Assembly: GCF_000744225.1 (NCBI RefSeq)
Contig: NZ_JQLN01000006.1
Location: forward strand, 248,001-312,000
Length of the DNA stretch: 64,000 nt
Direction of reading: 5' to 3'
From: Kitasatospora mediocidica KCTC 9733
Lineage (GTDB): Bacteria > Actinomycetota > Actinomycetes > Streptomycetales > Streptomycetaceae
The translations under genes were made by a program, and so were the position numbers. The stretch's first letter is position 1, and each line of letters starts with the position of its first letter. Below are positions 41,419 through 50,800 of this stretch, piece by piece. A model generated the notes under the pieces. It was given only the letters and a program-made list of their open reading frames with translations, was not told the origin of the DNA and did not search any database.

Positions 41419-43716
41419 TCAGGGCGGCTGCGCCGGGGTGATCCGCCGCAGGTCGTTGGCCAGGCCGAGCAGCCAGGTGCCGGTGTCGAAGAGCAGCGGC
41501 AGCGCGGGCGGCGGCGTGTCGGTGCCGCCGTCGGTGATGCCGAAGGCGGGCGCGGACCGCAGCCACCGATTCGTCCGGTACGAGCCGGCCGGGGGCCCCT
41601 CGGGCCCCTGGCCGAGCCCGGACGCCGCCTCGGACGCGGACCCCGACCCCGACGCGGACCCCTGCCCGGGCCGCCCGTCGCCGCCCGCCAGGTCGAGCTC
41701 CTCGGCGAGGAGCAGGTACTGGCCCGCCACCTCGGCGGCGCGGTCGCGGATCCAGGCGCCCGAGTGCGGTCCGAGCCCCGCCGCGCCCGGCGGGTCGTGG
41801 TGGTCGAGCAGCCGCAGCGAGCCGTTCAGCGCGTGGTGGCCGGCGAGCAGAGCGGCCTGCCAGTCCAGCCGGCTGCCCCAGCTGAGGTCGGGCTCGGACT
41901 GCGCCTGCGCGTACGACGACTCGACCAGGGTCAGCGCGTGCTGGACGGGCGGGACCGACAGCACCCCCTGCCCGCCGCCGCGCGCGGTGACCGTGCCGGC
42001 GGTGTCCGTGACGGTCGTCGCGACGGCGTGCAGCAGCGCGCTGGTGGCCCGGCGCAGCTCGTCCTGTGCGCCGCGCGGCCAGGCCAGCAGCCCGCAGAGC
42101 AGGCCGATCATGCTGCCGGTCAGCACGTCCAGGAACCGCGCCTCGGCCAGCTGCCAACCGGCGGGCGCGAGTTGGGCGAAGACCACGGAGACCACCAGGG
42201 TGAACAGCCCCTGCGCCCAGCCGACCCCGAGGATCGGCCCGAGGCAGAAGGTGGCCAGCATCAGCAGCGGCAGGATCGCGGCGTAGACGTCGGTCTGCCG
42301 GCCGACCACGATCAGCAGGGCGGCGGCGACCAGCGCGCCCGCGAGCGTGCCGGTCAGCGCCTGGCGGACGGTGGTGCGGGTCTGCGCGGTCGTGGTGCGG
42401 GTGAGGGTCAGCGCGGCCAGCATCGCCCAGAAGCCGTGGGGCAGTGACACCACCCCGGCCACCGTGCGGGCGGCGGCCAGGCCCACGCTGGTGCGGACCG
42501 CGTTCTGGAAGTACACCGAACGCCGGCTGAGGTTCCAGGCCAGCCGGTGCCACCAGAGCCGGGGGGTGCTCAGCCCCGCGTACCAGAACCGCCCCGCCAG
42601 CAGCTCCGGGGGGACGTCGCGGCAGCCGAGGGCGATGTCGGCGGCCCGGACCATGGTGAGCGCGCCGCTGGCCGCCTCGATCAGCGAGGACTGGCGGCGC
42701 AGCACCCCGGGCGCGGTGCCGCTGCGGGCGACCCGGCCCCTGCGGTACGCGTCCAGGGTCGCCTGAAGTTCCGCGACCGCGCGCAGGCCGCCGTCGCCGG
42801 GCCGGCCGCTGCGCAGGAGCGTGCCCGCCTGCCCGACGGTCTCGCCCACCCGGGCCAACAGCCGCAGGCCCAGGCCGCCCGGCCGGTCGGTGGGCGTGAG
42901 CGGCGGCAGGTCCGCCAGGCGGGCCAGCAGCTCGCGCGCGCCCCCGCCCGCGTGGGACAGCGCCCGCTCCCGCACCCCGGGACCGGCCGGACGCTCGGCC
43001 GCGGGCACCCGCGACGGGCGCAGCGCCTCGCTCGCCGCCCGGGCCCGCTCGCGGGTGGCCGGGCTGAGCGCCCACGGCGGGCGGGTCAGTTCGTCGGTGC
43101 ACCGCGTGACGGCGACGGCGGCCGCCGCCAGCAGTTCGGGATAGCTCGGGCAGGGCGGATCGGGCAGCAGCAGCGACTCGGCGGCGATGAGCAGCAGCAG
43201 GCCCAGGGTGGCGCCGGCCAGCCGTTCGTCCAGGGTCTGCGGCGAGTAGGGCGGGAAGCACGGCAGGATGTACAGCAGTTGCAGCCCGGGGGCGGCGCCC
43301 GCCAGCCGGGGCCCGCCGGCCGCCGCGAAGGCCAGGCCGAAGCCGATCACCAACATGCCCGCGACCGCCGCCTCGGTCCGCACGGCCAGCAGGCTGCCCA
43401 CGCAGATCAGCAGCCAGCTCAGCGGCAGCAGCCGGGTGAGGACGGCGGCGCGCTGGCGTCCCGAGCCGGGGATCCGTGACAGTCCGGCCATCGCCACCGA
43501 GGCGAACAGCGCGTAGGTCGCGGTCACCGGCTGGTGCAGCCCGTACAGGCAGCCGTAGAAGCCGGCGCAGGCGGCCAGTGTGACGCGCACCGAACGCCGG
43601 GCCGCGGTGGCCGCCGGGCCGCTGCTGCCGAGCAGGTCGGCTGCCATGCGTCGGGCCCTCGCGCGCCACGTCGGAGCGCTCACCGGAGCACTCCCGCTGT
43701 CCGCTTCGTCGTCCAT
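41419..43716 (-). CDS. FUSC-like membrane protein
   Basis: A 765-residue membrane protein with two clusters of helices, one near the N-terminus (VTLAACAGFYGCLYG on) and one in the second half (VYFQNAVRTSVGLAAARTVA and on), separated by a long cytoplasmic region. This repeated pattern and the FWAMLAALTLTRTTTAQTRT segment match FUSC/aromatic-acid-exporter-like proteins. The ATG at 43716 (MDDEADSG) is preferred over the longer frame. Transport is likely; substrate unknown. Confidence 0.8.
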   Translation of the reverse strand: MDDEADSGSAPVSAPTWRARARRMAADLLGSSGPAATAARRSVRVTLAACAGFYGCLYGLHQPVTATYALFASVAMAGLSRIPGSGRQRAAVLTRLLPLSWLLICVGSLLAVRTEAAVAGMLVIGFGLAFAAAGGPRLAGAAPGLQLLYILPCFPPYSPQTLDERLAGATLGLLLLIAAESLLLPDPPCPSYPELLAAAAVAVTRCTDELTRPPWALSPATRERARAASEALRPSRVPAAERPAGPGVRERALSHAGGGARELLARLADLPPLTPTDRPGGLGLRLLARVGETVGQAGTLLRSGRPGDGGLRAVAELQATLDAYRRGRVARSGTAPGVLRRQSSLIEAASGALTMVRAADIALGCRDVPPELLAGRFWYAGLSTPRLWWHRLAWNLSRRSVYFQNAVRTSVGLAAARTVAGVVSLPHGFWAMLAALTLTRTTTAQTRTTVRQALTGTLAGALVAAALLIVVGRQTDVYAAILPLLMLATFCLGPILGVGWAQGLFTLVVSVVFAQLAPAGWQLAEARFLDVLTGSMIGLLCGLLAWPRGAQDELRRATSALLHAVATTVTDTAGTVTARGGGQGVLSVPPVQHALTLVESSYAQAQSEPDLSWGSRLDWQAALLAGHHALNGSLRLLDHHDPPGAAGLGPHSGAWIRDRAAEVAGQYLLLAEELDLAGGDGRPGQGSASGSGSASEAASGLGQGPEGPPAGSYRTNRWLRSAPAFGITDGGTDTPPPALPLLFDTGTWLLGLANDLRRITPAQPP

Positions 43717-43808
43717 GCAGCCGCGCCCGCCTGGCAGTCGGGTCCCCTCGCCACTCCAGAGTCCCACCGGCCGCGCGGCCCCGCACACGCGCCCGGCCGG
43801 GCCCGGCC

Positions 43809-44018
43809 TCAGCCGTCCGAGCGGCGCAGCAGGTAGCTGTCCATGATCCAGCCCTTACGGGCGCGGGCCTTTGCGCGCAGCTCGCGGATCCGCGGGGCGG
43901 CGTCGGCCAGCGGACCGGCGACCAGGATCTCGTCCGGCGTGCCGAGGTAGGCGCCGTAGTGGATGTCGAGGCCCTCGGGGTCGCCCGCCCCGATGCCGAT
44001 GACGAGGATCTGCTGCAT
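43809..44018 (-). pseudogene. cobF: cobF (precorrin-6A synthase) relic with large in-frame internal deletion
   Basis: A 69-residue frame with ATG start. Its first 17 residues, MQQILVIGIGAGDPEGL, match the N-terminus of CobF (tetrapyrrole methylase fold). It then jumps directly to YGAYLGTPDEILVAGPLAD and ends RKGWIMDSYLLRRS, which match the last 50 residues of CobF. Full-length CobF is about 250 residues, so roughly 185 residues, including the SAM-binding and catalytic parts, are missing without loss of frame. It cannot be an active methylase. The protein may still be expressed. Confidence 0.75.
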
Positions 44019-44067
44019 ACCCGTGATTCTCCCCGAGCCCGCGAGGCCCGTGCGGCCCGTGCGACTC

Positions 44068-47000
44068 CTACAGCGGCCGGGCCGAGAGGTCCCCGCCGGA
44101 GCGGATCAGCGAGCTGGCCCGCTCCGACGCCACCGGCCGCGAGAACAGGTACCCCTGCCCGAGCGGGCAGCCCATCATCGCCAGCAGGTCGCGCTGCTGG
44201 GTGCTTTCGATGCCCTCGGCGATCACCCGCACGCCCAGCGTCTCGGCGATCCGGGTGATGCCCTCGACCAGCGCGTACTGCTGCGAGGACTTGCCCAGCC
44301 CGTCGATGAAGGACTTGTCGATCTTCAGGATGGTGATCGGGAACTCGCGCAGGTAGCTGAGCGAGGAGTAGCCGGTGCCGAAGTCGTCGATGGCCAGCCG
44401 GATGCCCAGCTCGCTGAGGGTCAGCATGTCCGCCCGGATCCGGTCGTCGCGGCGCATCAGGACGCTCTCGGTCAGCTCCAGGACCAGCGAGCCGGGGTCC
44501 AGCGCGTACGAGTCCAGGGTGTGCCGCACCACGTCGACGAAGCCGGGGTCGCGGAACTGGCGCGCGGAGACGTTGACGCTGACGTACAGCGGCGTCGGCA
44601 CGGGCAGGCCGGTGCCGTTGTCCGGGGCGGTCCGCTGCCAGCGGGCGGCCTCCTCGGCCGCGTGGCCGAGCACCCAGGCGCCGAGCGGGACGATCTGGCC
44701 GCTCTCCTCGGCCAGTCCGATGAACTGCTCGGGCGGCACCATGCCACGACTGGAGTGCGGCCAGCGCAGCAGCGCCTCGAAGCCGACCAGGCCGCCCGAG
44801 GCGATCTCCACGATCGGCTGATACAGCACGGTGAACGCCGTCGCGGCGACCGCCGCGTCCAGGCTCTCCTGGAGCTCGTGCCGTTCGACCATGCCCGCCT
44901 GCAGGACGGGGTGGAACCGCCGCCACTGGCGCTTGCCGGCCCCCTTGGCCGCGTACATCGCCAGGTCGGCGTGGGCCAGCAGCTCGGCGGCGTCCTCGCT
45001 GTCCTCGGTGGTGGCGATGCCCACGCTGACCGAGACGTTGACTGGCCCGGTGCTGAGCCGGAACGGTTCGGTGAACGCCTTGATGACGTGGTTGGCGAAG
45101 GCCTCGACGTCGGCGGGGCCCAGCGAGTTCTCGATCAGGACGGCGAACTCGTCGCCGCCCAGGCGGGCCGCGGTGTCCGAGGCGCGCGCGATGGTGGACA
45201 GCCGGAGCGAGACCGCCACCAGGAGTTCGTCGCCGATGCCGTGGCCCATGGTGTCGTTGACGACCTTGAAGTCGTCGAGGTCGATCAGCAGCACGCCGGC
45301 CGCCACGCCCCCGCGCACCCCGCGCAGGAAGGCCTGGTTGACCCGGTCCTGGAAGAGCACCCGGTTGGCGAGGCCGGTCAGCGAGTCATGGAAGGCGCGG
45401 TGGCTGAGCTCGCGTTCCAGCTGCCGCTGCTCGGTGACGTCGCGCAGGGTGAGCACCAGGCCCAGCACGGTGGGGTCGGTGCGCAGGTCGCTGGCCCGCA
45501 CCTCGACCTCGATGTCCACGTTGTCGTGCCGCACCATCCGCCAGTGCTCGCGGCGGTCGCGGTGGTCGCGGCTGCGCATCTGGGACAGCGCGCCGACCGC
45601 TGTGGCGCTCTCCTCCGCGGGTACCAGGTCGACGATCGGGGTGCCGACCAGCCCGGGGTAGCCGAGCACCCGGTCCGCCGAGGAGCTGGCGTAGCGGACC
45701 CGGTCGTCGTCGTCGAGGATCAGGATGACGTCCGAGGCGTTCTGCACCAGGGTGCGGAAGTAGGCCTCACTGTTGCGGCGGGAGACCTCCTGGCTGAGCG
45801 TGATGCGCTCCAGCGCCAGCGCGGCCTGGGCGGCCAGCGACTCCACCGTGGTGATCAGCGGCACCAGCTCGTCCTCCTCGCCGCCGATGATCAGGACGCC
45901 GATCAGCGGGTCGCCCGAGGGACGGTCCGGCAGGGCCAGCGGGCAGAGCAGCGCGTCGGCGCAGCCGGGCAGCAGCGCGGTGAACTCCCCGCCCAGTTCG
46001 GGCACCGGCCGCAGCCGGGTCCGGCGGGTGACGATCATGGCGTGCTCGGCGGCCGGCAGCCGGGGGAAGAGCGGGCCGAGGGCCGCGTCACCCGGGCCGG
46101 ACGGGAAGCGTAACCGGCCGTCGTCGCTCAGCCCGAGCAGCACCAGGCGCTGCGAATTGGTCGGCGGCAGCGCGGCGCCGGCGGTACGGATCGCGGCGGT
46201 CACCTCGTGCAGGCTGGTGGCCACGGCCAGCGAGCCGACGGCGGTTCGCAGCGCCCGTTCGCGCGCGACGGTCAGCCGGTGCGCGGCGACCACGCCGGAG
46301 AGCCGGGCCAGCACCAGCAGGAACAGCAGCGCGGAGAAGGCGCCGACCACCCCGGCGTCGCGGTTCTGGCCCCTGGCCGACTCCAGCAGCAGCACACCGG
46401 GGGCGATCATCGAGGCGAAGCAGAGCAGCCCGATCCGGCCGCGCCCGACGTCGGAGCGCTGGCGCAGCACCGGCCGGGTCATCGTCACCATCGACGGGTG
46501 CAGCGCGGCCGCGCCCCAGGCCGTGTAGTACATCGCCCAGCCGAGGTCGACGGCGGTGCCGATCCGCCAGGTCCCGTAGAGCTGGATCAGCCCGAACAGG
46601 ACGTCCGAGACCAGCATGCCGATGGTGCCGAGCGTGAGCAGCCGCAGCGACCAGCTCTTGGGGCCGTGTGGTACCAGCAGGCGCAACAGCATCGCCAGGA
46701 CCAGGATGTCGCCGAGCGGGTAGGCGATGGCGAAGGCCTTCTGCACCCAGGTCAGGTCGGCGCTGTGCACGTTCGGCAGGACGATGTAGATCCACGAGAG
46801 CAGGGTCAGCGCGGCGGTGAAGGTCAGCGCGTCGATCAGGCTGCCACGGTCGCGCCCGGCGCTGCGGCGGCGGATGAAGATCAGCAGCCCGGCCGCGTAC
46901 AGCGGGTAGGTCGCCAGGTAGAAGACGTCCGCCACGGACGGGAACGGGTTGCCCTGGTGCAGCAGCTGGGTGAGGACCACCTCGGCGACCTCGCCCGCCG

Positions 47001-47226
47001 TGAAGCTCAGGTTGGCCGCCGCGAGCAGCAGCCACGGCAGCGGGTGCGAGGGGCGGTTGCGCAGCGTGCCGAGCAGGATGGCCGCCACGCCACCGAGGCC
47101 GATCCCCGTCCACCAGACGATCCGCTCGCCGGGATGCACGTAGTACATGACCGTGAACAGGCCCATCCACCCGAGAAATCCGAGCATGACGTACTGCCAC
47201 CGCCACCTGGTCATCGCATTCAGCAT
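44068..47226 (-). CDS. Membrane-bound PAS-GGDEF-EAL cyclic-di-GMP enzyme
   Basis: A 1052-residue protein. About ten N-terminal transmembrane helices (to about 320) are followed by a GAF-like region (about 340-490), a PAS domain (about 500-620), GGDEF (about 625-790) and EAL (about 800-1045). The GGDEF motif is intact (RLGGDEFAVL) with an RxxD I-site (RASD) five residues before it, so it can be a feedback-inhibited cyclase. The EAL part has GFEALLRW, DDFGTGYSSL and KIDKSFIDGL, so phosphodiesterase activity is also plausible. Similar Streptomyces proteins include CdgC and RmdB. The codon for Leu372 is TTA (46111-46113), implying dependence on the bldA tRNA. ATG at 47226 with GGTGGAG. Divergent from the NRPS. 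Confidence 0.9.
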   Translation of the reverse strand: MLNAMTRWRWQYVMLGFLGWMGLFTVMYYVHPGERIVWWTGIGLGGVAAILLGTLRNRPSHPLPWLLLAAANLSFTAGEVAEVVLTQLLHQGNPFPSVADVFYLATYPLYAAGLLIFIRRRSAGRDRGSLIDALTFTAALTLLSWIYIVLPNVHSADLTWVQKAFAIAYPLGDILVLAMLLRLLVPHGPKSWSLRLLTLGTIGMLVSDVLFGLIQLYGTWRIGTAVDLGWAMYYTAWGAAALHPSMVTMTRPVLRQRSDVGRGRIGLLCFASMIAPGVLLLESARGQNRDAGVVGAFSALLFLLVLARLSGVVAAHRLTVARERALRTAVGSLAVATSLHEVTAAIRTAGAALPPTNSQRLVLLGLSDDGRLRFPSGPGDAALGPLFPRLPAAEHAMIVTRRTRLRPVPELGGEFTALLPGCADALLCPLALPDRPSGDPLIGVLIIGGEEDELVPLITTVESLAAQAALALERITLSQEVSRRNSEAYFRTLVQNASDVILILDDDDRVRYASSSADRVLGYPGLVGTPIVDLVPAEESATAVGALSQMRSRDHRDRREHWRMVRHDNVDIEVEVRASDLRTDPTVLGLVLTLRDVTEQRQLERELSHRAFHDSLTGLANRVLFQDRVNQAFLRGVRGGVAAGVLLIDLDDFKVVNDTMGHGIGDELLVAVSLRLSTIARASDTAARLGGDEFAVLIENSLGPADVEAFANHVIKAFTEPFRLSTGPVNVSVSVGIATTEDSEDAAELLAHADLAMYAAKGAGKRQWRRFHPVLQAGMVERHELQESLDAAVAATAFTVLYQPIVEIASGGLVGFEALLRWPHSSRGMVPPEQFIGLAEESGQIVPLGAWVLGHAAEEAARWQRTAPDNGTGLPVPTPLYVSVNVSARQFRDPGFVDVVRHTLDSYALDPGSLVLELTESVLMRRDDRIRADMLTLSELGIRLAIDDFGTGYSSLSYLREFPITILKIDKSFIDGLGKSSQQYALVEGITRIAETLGVRVIAEGIESTQQRDLLAMMGCPLGQGYLFSRPVASERASSLIRSGGDLSARPL

Positions 47227-47284
47227 GCAGTGCTCCACCGAGATACGCGCGAGAGCAACCGACGGGTACTGCCGTGTGTACGGG

Positions 47285-47303
47285 GTACGCACCGCGTACG
47301 CAC
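47285..47303. promoter_or_regulatory. Direct repeats GTACGCAC spaced 11 bases
   Basis: GTACGCAC occurs at 47285-47292 and 47296-47303, one helical turn apart, with another GTACG a few bases before. They lie in the 280-base divergent spacer between the GGDEF-EAL gene and the NRPS. This arrangement suits an activator or response-regulator site. No clear promoter boxes are visible, though TATATT near 47460 could be a -10 for the NRPS. Confidence 0.4.
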
Positions 47304-47506
47304 GATTGGTGCCGGGAGGTCGCGCGGCAGATTTCGGGCGGAATTCCCCACCAGCATACCCGACCACCCTGAAGGTGTAATTCCCGCTCCTGACGGTGCA
47401 CTTGCACGTGCGGAAGGCTACCGCCGGTCGCCATCGGCTGCCGGTTCGGCGGGCAGGCGTATATTCGAGATACGTTCGCGATCGCCTAGAGAGCGGGAGG
47501 GCCGAC

Positions 47507-50500
47507 GTGGTGGACCGCGACTCTTTCTCGCCACCGGCCGACGAATTGCAGACGGTCGTCAGGAATGCCAGGGGACAGTATTCGCTCTGGCCGGCCGCAC
47601 TCCAGGTCCCGAGGGGTTGGCACCGCCAGGGGGAGCCCGCCTCCCGAGCCGCCTGCGTGGCCGCCGTCGACGCGAGTTGGACGCGACTGCGCCCGGTCGG
47701 CAGCGGGCCGGCGGCGGCCACCGTTCCGCAGCTGCTCGCCGAGCGGGCGGCGGTCGCCGGCCACCGGACGGCGGTGCTGTCGGACCACGGGTCGCTCAGC
47801 TACGCGGAGTTGGAGCACCGGGCCGACCGTCTCGCCCGCCGGTTACGCCGCTGCGGGGTGGGCACCGAGTCGGTGGTGACGGTCCTCCTGGACCGGACCC
47901 CGGCGATGGTGGTCGGGCTGCTGGCGGTGCTGAAGTCGGGCGGCGCGTTCCTCCCGGTCGCCCCCGACCTGCCCGCGCGGCGGCTCGCCCAGTTGGTCGA
48001 GGACTCCTCCTGCGCTGCGGTCCTGACCAGCAGCGATCACGCCCGGTTCGTCACCGGTGGCGCCACCGTCGTGCTGGTCGACGAAGCGGAGGCCGACGCC
48101 GATGCCCGCTCGGACCCGGTGCTGCCGGGCGGCCCGGAGCCCGACGACCTCGCGTACATGATCTACACCTCGGGCTCGACCGGCGTCCCCAAGGGCGTGA
48201 TGGTCGATCACCGGTCCTTCGCCCGGGTGTTGCTGAACCTGGTCGACGCCTACGTGCTGCGCCCCGAGGACCGGGTGCTGCAACTGGCCGCCCTGGGGTT
48301 CGACACCTCGCTGGAACAGATCTTCACCACGCTGCTCGGCGGCGGGACACTGGTCCTCGCCCACGGCCCGGGCTGGGCGCCGACCGAGCTGACCCGCCGA
48401 CTGCGCGAGCACGGCATCACGGTCGCCGACCTCACCCCCTCCTACTGGCACCAGTTCCTCGGCGCGGCCCGCCAGGAGGTCGCCGCCGCGGCCTCGCTGC
48501 GGCTGCTGATCGTCGGCGGCGACAGCGTGCACGCCGACGACTGCCGCCGCTGGCTGCGCCGGATGCCCGCCGTCCAGCTGGTCAACGCCTACGGGCTGAC
48601 CGAGACCACCATCACCTCCACGCTCTGCCACCTGGACACCGAGGTCCTGGCGGGCTCGCACGCCGGCCCGGTGCCGATCGGCAACCCGCTCCCGGACACC
48701 TCCGTGCAGCTGCTGGACAGTGCGCTGCGCCCGGTCCCGGCGGGCCGGCGCGGCGAGATCTTCATCGGCGGCAGCGGGGTGGCACGCGGCTTCTGGCGCC
48801 AGCCGGGCCGGACCGCCGACGCGTTCCTGCCCGACCCGTACGCCGACGAGCCGGGCGCGCGGATGTACCGCACGGGCGACGCCGGGCGGTGGCGCCCGGA
48901 CGGCCGGCTGGAGTTCCTCGGGCGGATCGACGACCAGGTGAAGATCCGCGGCTACCGGGTGGACCCGGCCGAGGTCGAGGTGGTGCTGACCTCCCACCAG
49001 GCGGTGGGCCAGGTCGCGGCGGTGGCCGCGGCGGCGGGCCGCGAACGGGAGTTGGTGGCCTTCTACACCCGGGCCGGTCCCGCGGTCCCGGAGGCGCAGT
49101 TGCGGTCCTTCCTCGCCGAGCGGCTGCCGGGCTACATGCTGCCGACCCGGCTGACCGCCGTCGAGGCGCTGCCACTGGACCACAACGGCAAGGTGGACCG
49201 CCGACGGCTGTCGCTCGGCACCGGCATCCGGGACGCGTCGGCCGACGTGCCCACCGGCCCGCCGCCCGCCGCGCTGTTGCCGACGGGCGATCCCGGGGAA
49301 TCGGTGGCGGCCGGTGTCTCCCAGCTCTGGGCCCAACTGCTGGACCTCGAACGGGTCGGGGACGACGACGACTTCTTCCGGAGCGGCGGCAACTCGCTGC
49401 TGGCGATGGAGATGCTGGCCCGGGTGCGGATCATGTTCGGCATCGGTGTCACCCAACTACGCGCGCTGACCCGGGCGTTGCTGGAGGACGCCGCACTGGC
49501 CCCGTTCGTCCGCAGCACGCTGGCGGCCCGTGCCGGGACGCTGGCGGAGAACGGCCACGGCCGGGTGGACTTCGCGGCCGAGAGCCGCCTGCTGGTGCCG
49601 GTCAACCAGGCCGGGCGCCCCGAGCCCGACTGGCGCCGGCCCGCCGACGTCCTGCTGACCGGAGCCACCGGCTTCTGCGGCGCCCACCTGCTGGAGGAGC
49701 TGCTGCGCAGCACCGACGCCCGGATCCACTGCCTGATCCGGGCCAGGGACGCCGGGCACGCGCTGGAGCGGCTGCGCGCCGCCTGCCGTCGCCACCTGGC
49801 GCACGACCAGCTCGGCGAACGGTCGGCGGACCGGATCATCCCGGTCCTCGGCGATCTCGCGGAGCCGCTGCTGGGCCTGGAGCCGGACCGCTTCCACGCG
49901 CTCGCCGACAGCGTGGACCTGATCTACCACTGCGGCGGCCAGGTCAACTTCATCTACCCGTACCGCGAGATGAGCGCCGCCAACATCGCCGGGACCAGGG
50001 AGCTCATCCGGCTGGCCGGCCACTCCCGGGCGATTCCGCTGCACTACCTCTCCAGCATGGCGGTGCTGGCCGGCTACGGCGCCGCCGGGGTGCGCCGGGT
50101 GACCGAGGACAGCCCGCTGGCCCACCCGGAGTACCTGGCGGTCGGCTACGTCGAGGGCAAGTGGGTGGCCGAGGCGTTGCTGAAGGAGGCCTCCGCGGCC
50201 GGGCTGCCGGTCTCGGTCTACCGGCTGAACGACGTGACCGGCGACCAGCGGACGGGCGTGATGAACACCAACACCGAGGTGTGCGCGCTGATCAAGTTCA
50301 TCGTCGACGCGGGGTGCAGCCCGGACGTCGACCTGCCGCTCGACTACCTGCCCGCCGACTGCTTCGCCCAGGCGCTGGTGCACATCTCCACCCGGCACCG
50401 GGCGACCGGTGAGACCTACCACCTCACAAATCCGCGGGACGCGTCGATCGACACCCTGGTCGAGCGGATCCGCGCGTTCGGCTACCCGGTGGAGGAGCTG

Positions 50501-50800
50501 CCGTTCGCGCAGTGGGTCCGGCGGTTCGCGGGCTTCGCGGCGGCCCATCCGAACCACCCCATGACCTCCTTCCTGCCGCTGTTCGTCGACCGCAGCCCGG
50601 GAACCGACCTGACCGTCAGCGAGCTCTACTTCCGGGGCACCTTTCCCGCCTTCACCAGGGACCGCGCCGAAGCGGCGCTGGCCGACAGCGGGATCCGGAT
50701 CCCGCCGGTCGGCGGGGAGTTGCTGGACCGCTACCTGGAGAACCTGCTGGCGACCGGCTACCTGGCCCCGCCGCGGGTCGGACGCGGAGCGGCCGCATGA
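47507..50800 (+). CDS. NRPS module MbtH-adenylation-PCP-thioester reductase
   Basis: A 1097-residue single-module synthetase. Residues about 15-63 are a fused MbtH-like domain (GQYSLWPAALQVPRGWH, ASRAACVAAVDASWTRLRP). The adenylation domain (about 70-570) has YTSGSTGVPKGVMV, NAYGLTETTITS, YRTGDAGRW and DHNGKVDRR; the FDTS core gives an Asp at position 235, as for alpha-amino acids. The PCP has DDFFRSGGNSLL with Ser630. The reductase (about 710-1085) has LLTGATGFCGAHLL and Tyr881-x3-Lys885. There is no condensation domain. The expected product is an aminoacyl or peptidyl aldehyde released with NADPH. GTG 47507 is chosen for its GGGAGGG site; Leu113 is encoded by TTA (47843-47845). Overlaps the L/F-transferase gene by ATGA. 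Confidence 0.92.
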   Translation: MVDRDSFSPPADELQTVVRNARGQYSLWPAALQVPRGWHRQGEPASRAACVAAVDASWTRLRPVGSGPAAATVPQLLAERAAVAGHRTAVLSDHGSLSYAELEHRADRLARRLRRCGVGTESVVTVLLDRTPAMVVGLLAVLKSGGAFLPVAPDLPARRLAQLVEDSSCAAVLTSSDHARFVTGGATVVLVDEAEADADARSDPVLPGGPEPDDLAYMIYTSGSTGVPKGVMVDHRSFARVLLNLVDAYVLRPEDRVLQLAALGFDTSLEQIFTTLLGGGTLVLAHGPGWAPTELTRRLREHGITVADLTPSYWHQFLGAARQEVAAAASLRLLIVGGDSVHADDCRRWLRRMPAVQLVNAYGLTETTITSTLCHLDTEVLAGSHAGPVPIGNPLPDTSVQLLDSALRPVPAGRRGEIFIGGSGVARGFWRQPGRTADAFLPDPYADEPGARMYRTGDAGRWRPDGRLEFLGRIDDQVKIRGYRVDPAEVEVVLTSHQAVGQVAAVAAAAGRERELVAFYTRAGPAVPEAQLRSFLAERLPGYMLPTRLTAVEALPLDHNGKVDRRRLSLGTGIRDASADVPTGPPPAALLPTGDPGESVAAGVSQLWAQLLDLERVGDDDDFFRSGGNSLLAMEMLARVRIMFGIGVTQLRALTRALLEDAALAPFVRSTLAARAGTLAENGHGRVDFAAESRLLVPVNQAGRPEPDWRRPADVLLTGATGFCGAHLLEELLRSTDARIHCLIRARDAGHALERLRAACRRHLAHDQLGERSADRIIPVLGDLAEPLLGLEPDRFHALADSVDLIYHCGGQVNFIYPYREMSAANIAGTRELIRLAGHSRAIPLHYLSSMAVLAGYGAAGVRRVTEDSPLAHPEYLAVGYVEGKWVAEALLKEASAAGLPVSVYRLNDVTGDQRTGVMNTNTEVCALIKFIVDAGCSPDVDLPLDYLPADCFAQALVHISTRHRATGETYHLTNPRDASIDTLVERIRAFGYPVEELPFAQWVRRFAGFAAAHPNHPMTSFLPLFVDRSPGTDLTVSELYFRGTFPAFTRDRAEAALADSGIRIPPVGGELLDRYLENLLATGYLAPPRVGRGAAA

